Made by a program: the position numbers and the translations under genes | The notes under the pieces: model-generated | Databases searched by the model: none | Told to the model about the DNA's origin: nothing | Seen by the model: only the letters and a program-made list of their open reading frames with translations | From: Nemertoderma westbladi | Taxonomy: Eukaryota > Xenacoelomorpha > Nemertodermatida > Nemertodermatidae | NCBI GenBank assembly: GCA_032718475.1 | Contig: JAUCBJ010000090.1 | Location: 18,096-82,095 of the forward strand | Length of the DNA: 64,000 bases | Direction: 5' to 3' | Shown here: positions 55,424 to 64,000 of the stretch, piece by piece | Numbering within the stretch: the stretch's first letter is position 1 | Layout of the letters: each line of letters begins with the position of its first letter

Positions 55424-55518
55424 ATTTTGCAATTTGTAATTGCAATTTTGTTGACAAGCCAGCACAGCATTCTTAAAAATGCAGCTGCAATGCAGCATGC
55501 CGATTCTAGTAGTAATAG
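55424..55518 (+). mobile_element. LINE 3'-tail insertion, 95 bp
   Basis: Carries the 3'-terminal segment of the LINE at 57592-58973 (CACAGCATTCTTAAAAATGC, the GCAGCTGCAATGCAGC hairpin, then a CTAGTAGTAATAG tail). It is flanked by the 11-bp duplication TTGCTACAGTA (55413-55423, 55519-55529). An extreme 5' truncation. Confidence 0.85.
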
Positions 55519-55529
55519 TTGCTACAGTA

Positions 55530-56062
55530 CCAGTACTGCAGTACAGCTGTATGCTACAGGCTGACTGTATTTTCACCAAGTTCAGAAGTTCTGGTGTCTG
55601 AGGCCCTGAGTGTGCAGATGTGTACACTATTGTAGGGTACCCAATACAGCAATACTGTAATTTACACCAATATGCAATAACTTTATGTACACCTAAGAGT
55701 AGGCCTATCCCGGTATCGGTACAGGCGAACCTACTTTAAAATGTTAGCTACAGGCTGACAGGTAGGAGTGTAGGACTGTAGGAGGTGGCAGCAGACCGGT
55801 TATATAGGCGGCCTAATTGTAATTGCCCATTTCAACATTTCTGGATTTACCGGTAGTAATTTGTAATTGGGATGGTAGTATAGCATATGCAGCGTTGGCA
55901 GGACTAACCCAGCCCATGCTGCGAGTACTTCTAGCTGTAGGTATATCTATATCACATTTTTACTAGGCCTACACTTGATTTTATCTGAATTATTCCTTAC
56001 TGATGTGTATTGCAGTATTGTGTGCTGCATGTGACTGGCACTGGATGTTGTAATGGAGGAGG
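55530..56062. other. Non-coding spacer
   Basis: No gene seen. Rich in AGGCCTA and TACAGTA phrases common throughout the window. Confidence 0.5.
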
Positions 56063-57007
56063 ATGACAAATGAAAACCTGAGTGGAAGGAAGAAATTGTT
56101 TGAAAAGTTGCAACATGAGATTAATGAGAGGATTAGTTTTCTCACAGAAAAGGAGTGCATTAAAGAAAAAGAACCTGCTTCAACAGTATCTGCAACAAGC
56201 AGGTCTAATCTGGGAATCGCTAGACAGGCTACCAGCAAGTAAAAATGTCCAGTGAAACTTGGTTATAACAGTGGTGGTACCTTTAGTAGGCCTAGTGAGG
56301 TAGGTTCCTTCAGAAACCCAGCAGGTAGAAAATACTCAACATATTCTAATATCAACTATTGGCTTAAAGTGGACTTAGGCAATGGTTGTAAGTCATACCA
56401 ATTAATTAAATCACCGTTAGGTGAAGGTTCATTACTCCACCTTTATACAAATATGAATTTGTCTATCTCCAATGTTGCAGTTTCAGTATCCAATGTGCTT
56501 TTTACTGGTGATGTAGAGGAAAATTTACAGCTGAAGCACAGTCAGTTACCATTTACAAGGGATTCCTACACCTTCCACATTCTCAATATTATGGAGAATG
56601 AAGACCTTAGTGAATTCGAAAATTTGCGAGACTATTGCAAGAAAAAATGTGTCGCCTCTTGGAAAATTCGCCTTGTCATTTTGGCTAAAAAATTTAATAT
56701 CACTACCTCTGTTAATGCAATAATTGGAACAGCTTGCTCCTCCAATCAGTCAGAAATTCTTACTACTGGTACTGATACAGTCGAAATCCATCTAGTTGAC
56801 TTGTGCATTCAAGATCTAGCTAATCCATCGCCCATGGATGTGGAACGCTACATTTCAGACCTGAAAGAAACCAACGAAATTCGTATTATTTGTGACAAAT
56901 GTAACTGTTCTCGACACCATTCAAGGAATCTGAGTGTGGAAATTGTTTCAAATGGTGCAAACAAAAATGGTGATGAAAATATTATTACTGTAGTTTACCA
57001 GCAATAA
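56063..57007 (+). pseudogene. Unrecognised ORF I with one stop
   Basis: The frame opens at ATG 56063 (TNENLSGRKKLFEKLQHEIN, helical and charged), meets TAA at 56240-56242 and continues in the same frame to 57007 (251 codons). The second part has mixed hydrophobic/polar composition, a Cys cluster near the end (RIICDKCNCSRHHSRN), and segments ENLRDYCKKKCVASWKIRLV and DLCIQDLANPSPMDVERYIS. No family recognised. It lies 277 bp before the gag of element J, but no LTR separates them, so it may be independent. Confidence 0.4.
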
Positions 57008-57284
57008 TTAGTTAATTAGGAATCGAGAGTATACGATAGTTATATTGTGAATGTAAGGTGGGTCAGCTGTATGAGTAAAGGAGAAGGTATTGCGCTGTAA
57101 GGTGGATAGGGGTTTAGAGTGGTGAGGGATATTGAGTAGGAGTAGAAAGATACTGGTGACGTTTATCATGGAGTTGTAATGCTGTATATTTATATATTAT
57201 TTGTTCGTTATATACTTAGATATTATACCGACTATGTATTAACAAAACTCTGAACTCTTTTCTACAAGTTATCACCGCAAGCAA

Positions 57285-57591
57285 ATGGCTTTCAAACTAG
57301 ATAGGATCATTCATCCATTCAATGGGGAAGGAGACGTTCATTTTAGGGAATGGTTTAAGAAATTCGAACTGGTATCGAAAATTCAAAAGTGGGATCACCT
57401 GGAAAACTACCTGCCATTGTTTCTCGAAGGACTCGCATTCGTAGTTTACGACAAATTGCAATCGGATGTTAAGGAGAGTTACACCATCGTTGTTGCGGTA
57501 TTAACTTTGGCTTTTTCTGCAACCCCTACACAAGCATACTCACAATATATTAGTAGGAGGTGGAATTCAGGTGAGACTATAGAAGTATACT
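57285..57591 (+). pseudogene. Element J Gag, first part
   Basis: Starts MAFKLDRIIHPFNGEGDVHF, then REWFKKFELVSKIQKWDHL and FLEGLAFVVYDKLQSDVKES, the usual Ty3/gypsy capsid N-terminus that recognises a folded target-size domain. It is cut by the LINE at a TATAGAAGTATACT duplication (57578-57591) and resumes at 58974. Confidence 0.8.
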
Positions 57592-58973
57592 AACCTAACA
57601 CTCTATGGTTCTTTTCGGGGAATCTCATTGATCTCGATTGCTGCAAAGCTATACAATAGGATTATATTAAATCGCATCAGGGATCCCATTGAGAGACTGC
57701 TCCGTGGAAATCAGAATGGGTCCATAAAGGTCGTGGGACCATGGAGCCCATTTTTGCACTTAGAAGGATAATTGAAGAATTATCAAAAAAGAAAGACAGG
57801 CATCTGGCTGTTATCTTTGTTGACTTCTTCAAGGCCTTTGATTCAGTCTCTCGCTCACGTATGTTCAGCATACTTTCATTATATGGGATTCCTGATGAAA
57901 TTATTGCAGCAATCAGATCAGTATACGATGGTTCGACAACATTTGTGTCTACTGTTGACGGTGACACAGAACCATTTGAAGTGTTATGGGGAGTCCTCCA
58001 AGGAGACACACTTGCACCATTCTTGTTCATTATTGTGGTTGACTATGTTCTACGCATGCCCTTAGATCATCATAATGATGATGGGGTGATGATAACTCCA
58101 CCTACTGGCTCCAGAAGTCGAGGAAATCCTGCCAAGTACCTAACTGATCTAGACTTTGCTGATGACTTAGGAGTACTCTCAGAATCATTAGAGGGAGCCC
58201 AACGGCTCCTCAGCTCATTAGAACATGCTGCTTCTAGTGTTGGTCTTTTTATTAACTCCAGAAAGACCAAAATTCTGACCGTTAACTTTGAAAGTCCTCA
58301 GCAAGTCTCTGATCGGATGAGCATATGCTCAAAGGATGGTATGCTTGAGCATGTGGACGACTTCTGTTACCTGGGATCATGGATCCGGAAGTCAGGTGAG
58401 GACCTTCGAATACGTAAGGGAAAGGCATGGGCAGCCTTGAATAGGCTTTCCAGGATTTGGAAGTCACCGGGAATTAATCGGAAACTTAAGGTCCGATTAT
58501 TTAGAGCAGCAGTAGTTCCAGTACTCCTCTACGGGAGTCCATGCTGGGCTCTAACTGCTGAGGACACCAAATCTCTGGATGGCACATTCACAAGAATGCT
58601 ACGCCGGGTTCATTGTGTCAAGTACAATGCACACATCTCCAACCAGACACTATATAACATTGGAGGTGTCACATTGGTTCCCCCAAGCTTGACACTAGAA
58701 CAAAATCGCCTCCGCTTTGCAGGACATTGCTTTCGCCGTGAGGACCAGCCAGTGCATAATCTTGTACTTTGGCAACCTCATGGAGTGAATAAGCATGGTG
58801 GACAGCCCATGACTTTCTTGAGACGCATCTTAAAGGACACTGGCCTTAAAGATGCGGATGATCTAGCAAATGTCATGGGAGATAGGGAGTTGTGGTGGTG
58901 CAATTTTGTCGACAAGCCGGCACAGCATTCTTAAAAATGCAGCTGCAATGCAGCATGCCGATCCTAGTAGTAG
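57592..58973 (+). mobile_element. 5'-truncated LINE with intact RT C-terminal half
   Basis: Inserted in element J gag with a 14-bp target duplication TATAGAAGTATACT (57578-57591, 58974-58987). The RT reads from ISLISIAAKLYNRIILNRIR; a frameshift near 57725 precedes the clean 397-codon frame 57741-58934: FVDFFKAFDSVSRSRMFS (first Asp), LQGDTLAPFLFIIVVDYVLR, DLDFADDLGVLSES (catalytic DD), then thumb and C-terminal helices to KPAQHS. The 3' end holds the GCAGCTGCAATGCAGC hairpin and a short TAG-repeat tail. The catalytic motifs are complete but the endonuclease is missing. Confidence 0.85.
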
Positions 58974-59394
58974 TATAGAAGTATACTTGTCAGATTTGAA
59001 GAGGTTGTTATTGTTGACGGGAATAAAACCGTCAGATATCCATAAAATGGATCCAATTCTTAAATGTCAATTCATATACGGTTTACCGCCAGACGTAAGC
59101 AGTCTATTAGTCACTATGACTTCTGCAGAGGATTCAGTCATGTGTGTCGAAGATCTAGTCCAGAAGGTGAGGAGGATAGTAGCGAGCCGAAGTGTGAATG
59201 AGAAGTTTGATTTTCCAGTTGGGGCATTGAGAGGTAAAGCAAGTAACATCGAACATCGTGTGCCATCTAGTGGTTATCGGACGCAGATTGCTAATGATGC
59301 TGCTTCAGTAGTAGCTAAAAAGGTCCATGCTACCAAAGACCTTCCCACTTATCGGCTACCTAATAAGTTTCTAACTGAGAAGATCAGGAGGTAA
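58974..59394 (+). pseudogene. Element J Gag, second part
   Basis: Continues capsid helices after the LINE: IEVYLSDLKRLLLLTGIKPS, CQFIYGLPPDVSSLLVTMTS, VEDLVQKVRRIVASRSV. It ends at TAA 59392-59394, and the zinc-knuckle frame starts at 59405. The junction probably was one frame before an indel. Confidence 0.75.
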
Positions 59395-59404
59395 ACCAAA
59401 AGGT

Positions 59405-60325
59405 ATGCTGTGTTACAACTGCGGACGTCAAGGTCATATCGCTTCCCGTTGTTTTAAGGATAAAACTGTTAAGTGCTATCGATGCAACGGGGTTGGTCAT
59501 ATGGCGAAGGAATGTCCATCTAGAGATTCGGGAAAAGGGGCGGGGGGGGTTGTAGGTTACGCTTCAACCCCCCAAAATCATTTACCTGTGTTGAAAGCAA
59601 GACTTTCGTTTCCACAGGAAAACGATCAATATGATTGTAATATAGGAGTAGATACATTTTGCTCACATACCATAATATCCTCGGGATTTCTGAATAAGAA
59701 AGTAGGTGCAAAATTTTCAAATAATTTATCTGAAAATTTGTTTATGTTAAATGGTAATTCCATAAAAGTTGTTGGCAAAGTACATATTTTGCTATACAAT
59801 TTACCTGGTGTAAGTGAAGCGCTTCAAATTGAAGCTTGGGTAGTTCATGGTTGCGAAATATTTGGTGTCGATTTACTAATGGGAATTGATGTAATATTGC
59901 ATGTCGGAGGTGTTAATATTATATCAACCAATGGTGTATCAGTAGATGCTATTTTGTTTAATAATTGTTCAATTAAATGTGACGAAAACGTAACAGTAGA
60001 AAATTCCATTGGTGCTATCGTAAAAAATTCAATTGGTGCTACAGTAGATAATTCCATTGATGTTACAGTAGATAATTCCGGTGCTACAGTACAATTGATA
60101 GAAAGTAGTAAAAATGATGTGCCTATACCGTCTAAACCTGTAATTGACTTAGGTTTGAATAAGATCAAACAATTTAAGTCTAGTACAGCACATGCTATAT
60201 ATCATGAAAATGGTGACGTAACTATTACTGAAAGTGACTTTAAGGTTAAATTTATTAAATCTTGTTGTTGTACTGGGTTTTGGAGTGGATTTGGAATGAT
60301 GGAATTCCACCACCCAGAACAGTAG
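59405..60325 (+). CDS. Element J nucleocapsid knuckles and protease
   Basis: 306 codons. Two CCHC knuckles at the start (CYNCGRQGHIASRC, CYRCNGVGHMAKEC) that bind genomic RNA. From about residue 60 a retropepsin-like domain follows: CNIGVDTFCSHTIISSGFL has Phe where the active-site Gly of DTG belongs, so activity is doubtful; the second lobe has FGVDLLMGIDVILHVGG. Then four imperfect repeats of NSIGATVDNS (near residues 200-225). The C-terminus overlaps the RT frame. Confidence 0.8.
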   Translation: MLCYNCGRQGHIASRCFKDKTVKCYRCNGVGHMAKECPSRDSGKGAGGVVGYASTPQNHLPVLKARLSFPQENDQYDCNIGVDTFCSHTIISSGFLNKKVGAKFSNNLSENLFMLNGNSIKVVGKVHILLYNLPGVSEALQIEAWVVHGCEIFGVDLLMGIDVILHVGGVNIISTNGVSVDAILFNNCSIKCDENVTVENSIGAIVKNSIGATVDNSIDVTVDNSGATVQLIESSKNDVPIPSKPVIDLGLNKIKQFKSSTAHAIYHENGDVTITESDFKVKFIKSCCCTGFWSGFGMMEFHHPEQ

Positions 60326-61092
60326 GTAATGGCATTGGAGACTATGGAGTTCGGTTGTCCGATATACATATTCCAATGTTAGACAAAGAAATTAAATCTT
60401 GGATGGACAATGAAATTTTAATAGAATATAATGCAAATATACATGGCGAAATTCAATGTGTATTGCCATTGCTGCCTTTAGTACAAGAACATAAGATAAC
60501 TACACCTGTTAGACCGGTGTTAGATTATACTCTATAAAATCGGTGTATTGTAAGTTATCCCGGTCAGCAGATGAGCATTTGTAATGATAAAATACGAAAT
60601 TGGAGGCAACGGTCCTCTAATTGTTCTATCATAGACATTAAGAAAGCGTATTTACAGATTCGGCTTGAGCCGAATTTAATTAAATATCAGGCTGTTTTAT
60701 TTCATAACAAAGTTTATGTTATGACAAGAATGGGTTTCGGATTAGAGATTGCCCGCAAAGTGCTTGAAACTATTGTAGAATTTGTTTTACACATGCATAA
60801 CTTTCCGTCTTGTGCTGTTGATTTTTACGTTGATGACATAGATGTAGATGAAACCATTGTTCCTAGTATTTTAGTGCAAGAAGCATTAAATACGTATGGA
60901 TTAGATACAAAGTTACCTGTGAGTATAATTGATAATGATGTTTTAGGTTTACACGTGTACAAATATAACGATTTACTCATGTGGTGTCGTAGAGATAAAG
61001 CTAGTTTAAAACCAGTGTTGACTGAAATGACTCGTAGATATGTATATTCTTGGTGCGGTAAATTATTAGGTCATTATCCGGTGTGCGGGTGA
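60300..61092 (+). pseudogene. Element J reverse transcriptase
   Basis: In one frame with a single TAA at 60535-60537 that interrupts PVRPVLDYTL / NRCIVSYPGQQ. The palm has SIIDIKKAYLQIRLEPNL (first Asp), VMTRMGFGLEIA, and FYVDDIDVDE (catalytic YVDD). Then connection-like sequence DKASLKPVLTEMTRRYVYSW, stop at 61090. It copies element RNA; probably dead because of the stop. Confidence 0.8.
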
Positions 61093-61896
61093 CTTCGAGT
61101 GGCGTGTAGTTGGTTAAAACGTCAGTGCATCGGGGGCTGGGATGTGGATGTAGATTTGTGCATACTTCATTTGGTGGATGACATATGGAGTAGAATTAAC
61201 ATAAATGATCCCGTGAGGGGTGTGTGGCAGGTACATGTAGGAAGTGAACCGTGTGTGGTGTGGAGTGACGCCAGCGATATTGCTAAAGGTATCATATTTC
61301 AAGTGAGTGGGTAACGACATTGTTGAAGATGGCGTTTGGCTCCGTAAAGCTCATAAGTCAAAGCAGCACATTAATGTAGCTGAATTACATGCAATCGTAG
61401 AAGGAGTAAACCTTGCAATAAAATGGAATGTTACATAGCTGATAATATATACAGATTCAAGCATTGTGTGTGGATGGGTTGATGCGACATGAAAAACAAA
61501 CATCGTATTCATGTGGGAGGAATGTATTCTAATGTAGTAATACGTCGTTTGGAACTGTTATTAGAACTAGTAAAGTTGTATAATATAGAAGTTGGCATAA
61601 AATTGGTTGAATCAAAACTCAATAAAGCAGACGTGTTAACCCGAATTCCCAACAGTTGGCTTCAGTTGGCAACAAAACATACTGCGAATGAACTAAAACT
61701 AGGAGGTGTTATAGGTGCGAATAATAAAGACGTTTTTTGTGGAATAAAATTTGATGAAATTTGTGATAATCAATTGAAAGATTTTGATATTTGCAAATTA
61801 TTAGAGAACAATGTTGTTCCAAAGTCATATAATAAAGTAAAGAGCCAATTTGTAAACGTTTCTGGAGTACCGAAAGGTGAAAGTACCACCAGATGA
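61093..61896 (+). pseudogene. Element J RNase H and tether
   Basis: CVVWSDASDIAKGIIFQVSG (first Asp), NVAELHAIVEGVNLAIKWN (Glu) and IIYTDSSIVCGWV (second Asp) are readable across stops at 61312 and 61437 and frame changes near 61315 and 61487. Then VIRRLELLLELVKLYNIEVG and KLNKADVLTRIPNSWL, the end of RNase H, and an integrase-proximal linker to 61896. Confidence 0.75.
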
Positions 61897-62739
61897 CATA
61901 TTGTGTGTTCCTGTAATGCCTTGCAAACTGGTGGACAAGGCAATAATAAATACTCATGAATCAAATTGACATCCTTGTTACGAAACGACGAGAGAACTGT
62001 TAAGATGAGAGTGCTATTTTCCTAATGGCTATATGGCTTTTAAATGTGAAGAAATAATTAAACATTGTGAAAAATGCTCATTACCCAACCCTAAGAAACC
62101 AATACGAAGTGTGCCCAGTACACAGATGGTAATCCCAGACAGACCTTGGCAGGTTGCACAAATGGATAGTGTAAAAATTTATGGTAACGCCACATATGTC
62201 GGACTTCTGGTATTGTTTGATGTATTATCAAAGTTTGTAGAAGTAGAGCCAATAGAAAGTTACCACCACAATTGTATTGTAAACGCACTCTTGAAAATAA
62301 GTTGGAGGTGAGGCCCACTGGAGATTATTCGAACAGATTCTGGAAAATAATTGTGGAATCAAATGACCAGGGTTCTTTATAATAATTTCGGAATTAATGT
62401 GCGTCGTAGAGCTATAAGACATCCAGAAAGTCAACGAGCGGTTGAATGATTCCACAGAACATTCTTACTAGGATTGGCATGCTGCATTGCAGCTGCATTT
62501 TTAAGAATGCATTCTTAACCCTACTGCGAAAAGTTGTTGACTGTAATACAGAATGGAGTAAGGAACTTAACATGTTACTTTATTTCTATCGGCATAGGCC
62601 GACGACAACAACACTAATAAGTCCAGCTAAAGCGATGTGCGGCTGGGACTGGAGACAAAATTCATTATTGGACAGCGGATCTTGTAAAAGCTTTTGCGTA
62701 ATTAACCGGTTATTTTCCCTTAAAGTACTCTGTAGTTGG
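61897..62739 (+). pseudogene. Element J integrase
   Basis: Zinc-binding part is damaged (EIIKHCEKCSLPNPKKPIR). The core has VAQMDSVKIYGNATYVGLLV (first Asp), IIRTDSGK (second Asp, frame broken by TGA), and RHPESQRAVE (Glu) followed by a TGA. The 42-bp LINE tail cuts it at 62468, and the end reads LNMLLYFYRHRPTTTTLISP, AKAMCGWDWRQNS. Confidence 0.75.
62468..62509 (-). mobile_element. 42-bp LINE 3'-tail insertion, inverted
   Basis: Exactly the 3'-terminal hairpin and short tail of the LINE family, in minus orientation (CTAGGATTGGCATGCTGCAT ... TTTTTAAGAATG). It is flanked by the 8-bp duplication CATTCTTA (62460-62467, 62510-62517). Confidence 0.8.
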
Positions 62740-64000
62740 TTTATTGGGATTTTACTTAGGCCTATTTCTGTCAGTTTTATTTATTTGTAGGCCAGTATTG
62801 AGCAGAAGGCGTGTAAGCCTGCTCAGATTGTACAGATAATTTGTAGGCTTGACTGTTGTCTAACTGTTGTTAAGTCTGAACGGATTGCAGTGTGTGTAGA
62901 GCAGCTGTCCGATGAAGTGCTAGTTAGGAAAGTAAGGGCTTCAAGTGCTGTGAGGTAAACCCCCTGTGAAAGAATAAGTCGTACTACTGGGTTAGAACGC
63001 ATACTAACTAATCATTTCGGAGTCTGCATATACTGTAGTGTATTTGGGCTTGATAGTAGTCTGCCATCGTTTGGTCTGTACTTTGTTTGTGTAGTCTGTA
63101 CGGGTAGCGTATAATTTTATTTAGATAATTAGTAGGCTGGATAGTTGTCTGGCTGTTGTTGGGTTTGAGGAAATTTCGGTGTGTGTAGAGCATCTGTCCG
63201 ATAAAGTGCTAAGTTAGGAAAGTAGGGGCTTCAAGTGCTGTGAGGTAAACCCCCTGTGAAAGAATAAGTCGTACTACTGGGTTAGAACGCATACTAACTA
63301 ATCATTTCGGAGTCTGCATATACCGTAGTTTGTTTAGGCTTGATAGTAGTCTGTCAGTATTTGGTCTGCATTTTGTTTGAGTAGTTTGTACGCGTAGCGT
63401 AATATTTATTATTCAGAGTTTATGCTATTATTCGCAACATTCATATCCCCAAGTTTATTCCTACAGTAATTGTGTTTGTTATACATACCGTTATAGTTAA
63501 ACTAACCCCGGTACTACATCAGGGCTGCTCGGCGTAGGTAAAGACTGGTGATTTTGTGCACCGGTCACTCCAGCAGATGCCGTGGTTCTTTTAGCTGTTC
63601 AAGTATTTTTAACTACTAATTATTTGTTATACAAGTACTTGTACCTAATTTAGGGTTTAGTGTACAGTGCTTTCCGAAAGCAATTAGTGTGTAGGCAGTG
63701 TATTTGTGTTGTAAAGTGGTTAATAGGCACGTTGGTTCTGGTAGACCGCGGTAATTAACTTCTAGGTAGGGACACTCCGTGATACATAACGTAGTACCTA
63801 TAGCGATACGGTTATAGGTCGTCAGGCGGTGGTATTTTCCTATCTGGACAGCGCAGTATATTTACTACTACTTATTATTTTCAAATACCGTAGTAACCTG
63901 TCCGTTGTAATAACCAGATATTCTAACCCTTTGTTAGGCTGGTTAGTAGACTTCTTGTAAAATTACCCTAAAAATTCGTATTTGTGTATTTGTATTTAAA
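62740..64000 (+). repeat. Element J 3' LTR (runs off the window)
   Basis: Homologous in reverse complement to 33400-34255 and 20465-20590. Contains a tandem duplication of about 289 bp (62831-63119 and 63120-63409, sharing AGTGCTGTGAGGTAAACCCC); the 34-kb copy has one unit. No ORF. Its end is not visible, so length is unknown (over 1.2 kb). Confidence 0.7.

Larger units (their letters stand above)
57285..64000 (+). mobile_element. Element J: Ty3/gypsy-like retrotransposon
   Basis: Order gag, two CCHC knuckles, protease, RT, RNase H, integrase, 3' LTR, on the plus strand. Split by a LINE (57592-58973) and a LINE tail (62468-62509). Several stops and frameshifts. A 5' LTR homologous to the 3' one was not found upstream; 57008-57284 is an AT-rich leader without recognised signals. 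The right end lies beyond the window. Confidence 0.75.

Overview
The window is a transposon graveyard from a eukaryote, most likely an aquatic invertebrate animal. The basis is the mix of BEL/Pao and Ty3/gypsy-like LTR retrotransposons, LINE reverse transcriptases, a Mutator-like transposase, AT-rich spacers, satellites, and one short animal-type membrane-protein gene. I cannot name the species. I saw no tRNA, rRNA, CRISPR array or bacterial operon.

Region 1, 1-16.6 kb, is a three-level nest. A LINE fragment on the minus strand is split by BEL/Pao-like element A (2305-15758, minus; TSD TACCT). A is itself split by a sister element B in the opposite orientation (6667-13663, plus; TSD ACCCC). 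A and B share a Gag built from a coiled coil, Asn-rich and Gly-rich low-complexity segments and a C-terminal zinc-knuckle region. Both lack reverse transcriptase and integrase, so both look non-autonomous. B has also lost the DUF1759 part of Gag, and carries about 1.4 kb of short hairpin-forming repeats in its 3' part.

Region 2, 16.6-20.6 kb, holds a 13/39-bp minisatellite, an unrecognised Gag-like frame-shifted gene on the minus strand, and an inverted piece of a gypsy-family LTR.

Region 3, 20.6-33.1 kb, is element C, a long BEL/Pao element on the plus strand. Its direct terminal repeats contain a TATA box and arrays of UUCG-tetraloop hairpins. It carries gag, protease, RT, RNase H and integrase, interrupted by a few frameshifts and UGA stops. 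Between pol and the 3' repeat it has extra ORFs. The large one (606 codons, 29664-31484) looks like a degenerate RNase D/WRN-type 3'-5' exonuclease fold, not an envelope protein. A 20-25-nt motif from the LTR recurs inside three coding regions of C. This is the best candidate for something undescribed.

Region 4, 33.1-39.5 kb, holds an inverted gypsy-family LTR, a 1.25-kb satellite of 23-bp units with a 437-bp higher-order period, a ~190-bp foldback element, and an intact gene for a Cys-rich single-pass membrane protein with a PPPY-type proline-rich tail.

Region 5, 39.5-55 kb, holds a decayed BEL/Pao element D split by an unclassified transposase gene E (with a perfect 25-bp inverted duplication of flanking sequence at the junction), an unrecognised decayed coding region F, a nearly intact Mutator-like transposase G, and a BEL/Pao integrase remnant H.

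Region 6, 55-64 kb, holds an unrecognised ORF and a Ty3/gypsy-like element J (gag, protease, RT, RNase H, integrase, 3' LTR). J is interrupted by a LINE with a 14-bp TSD and by a 42-bp insertion consisting only of that LINE's 3'-terminal hairpin.
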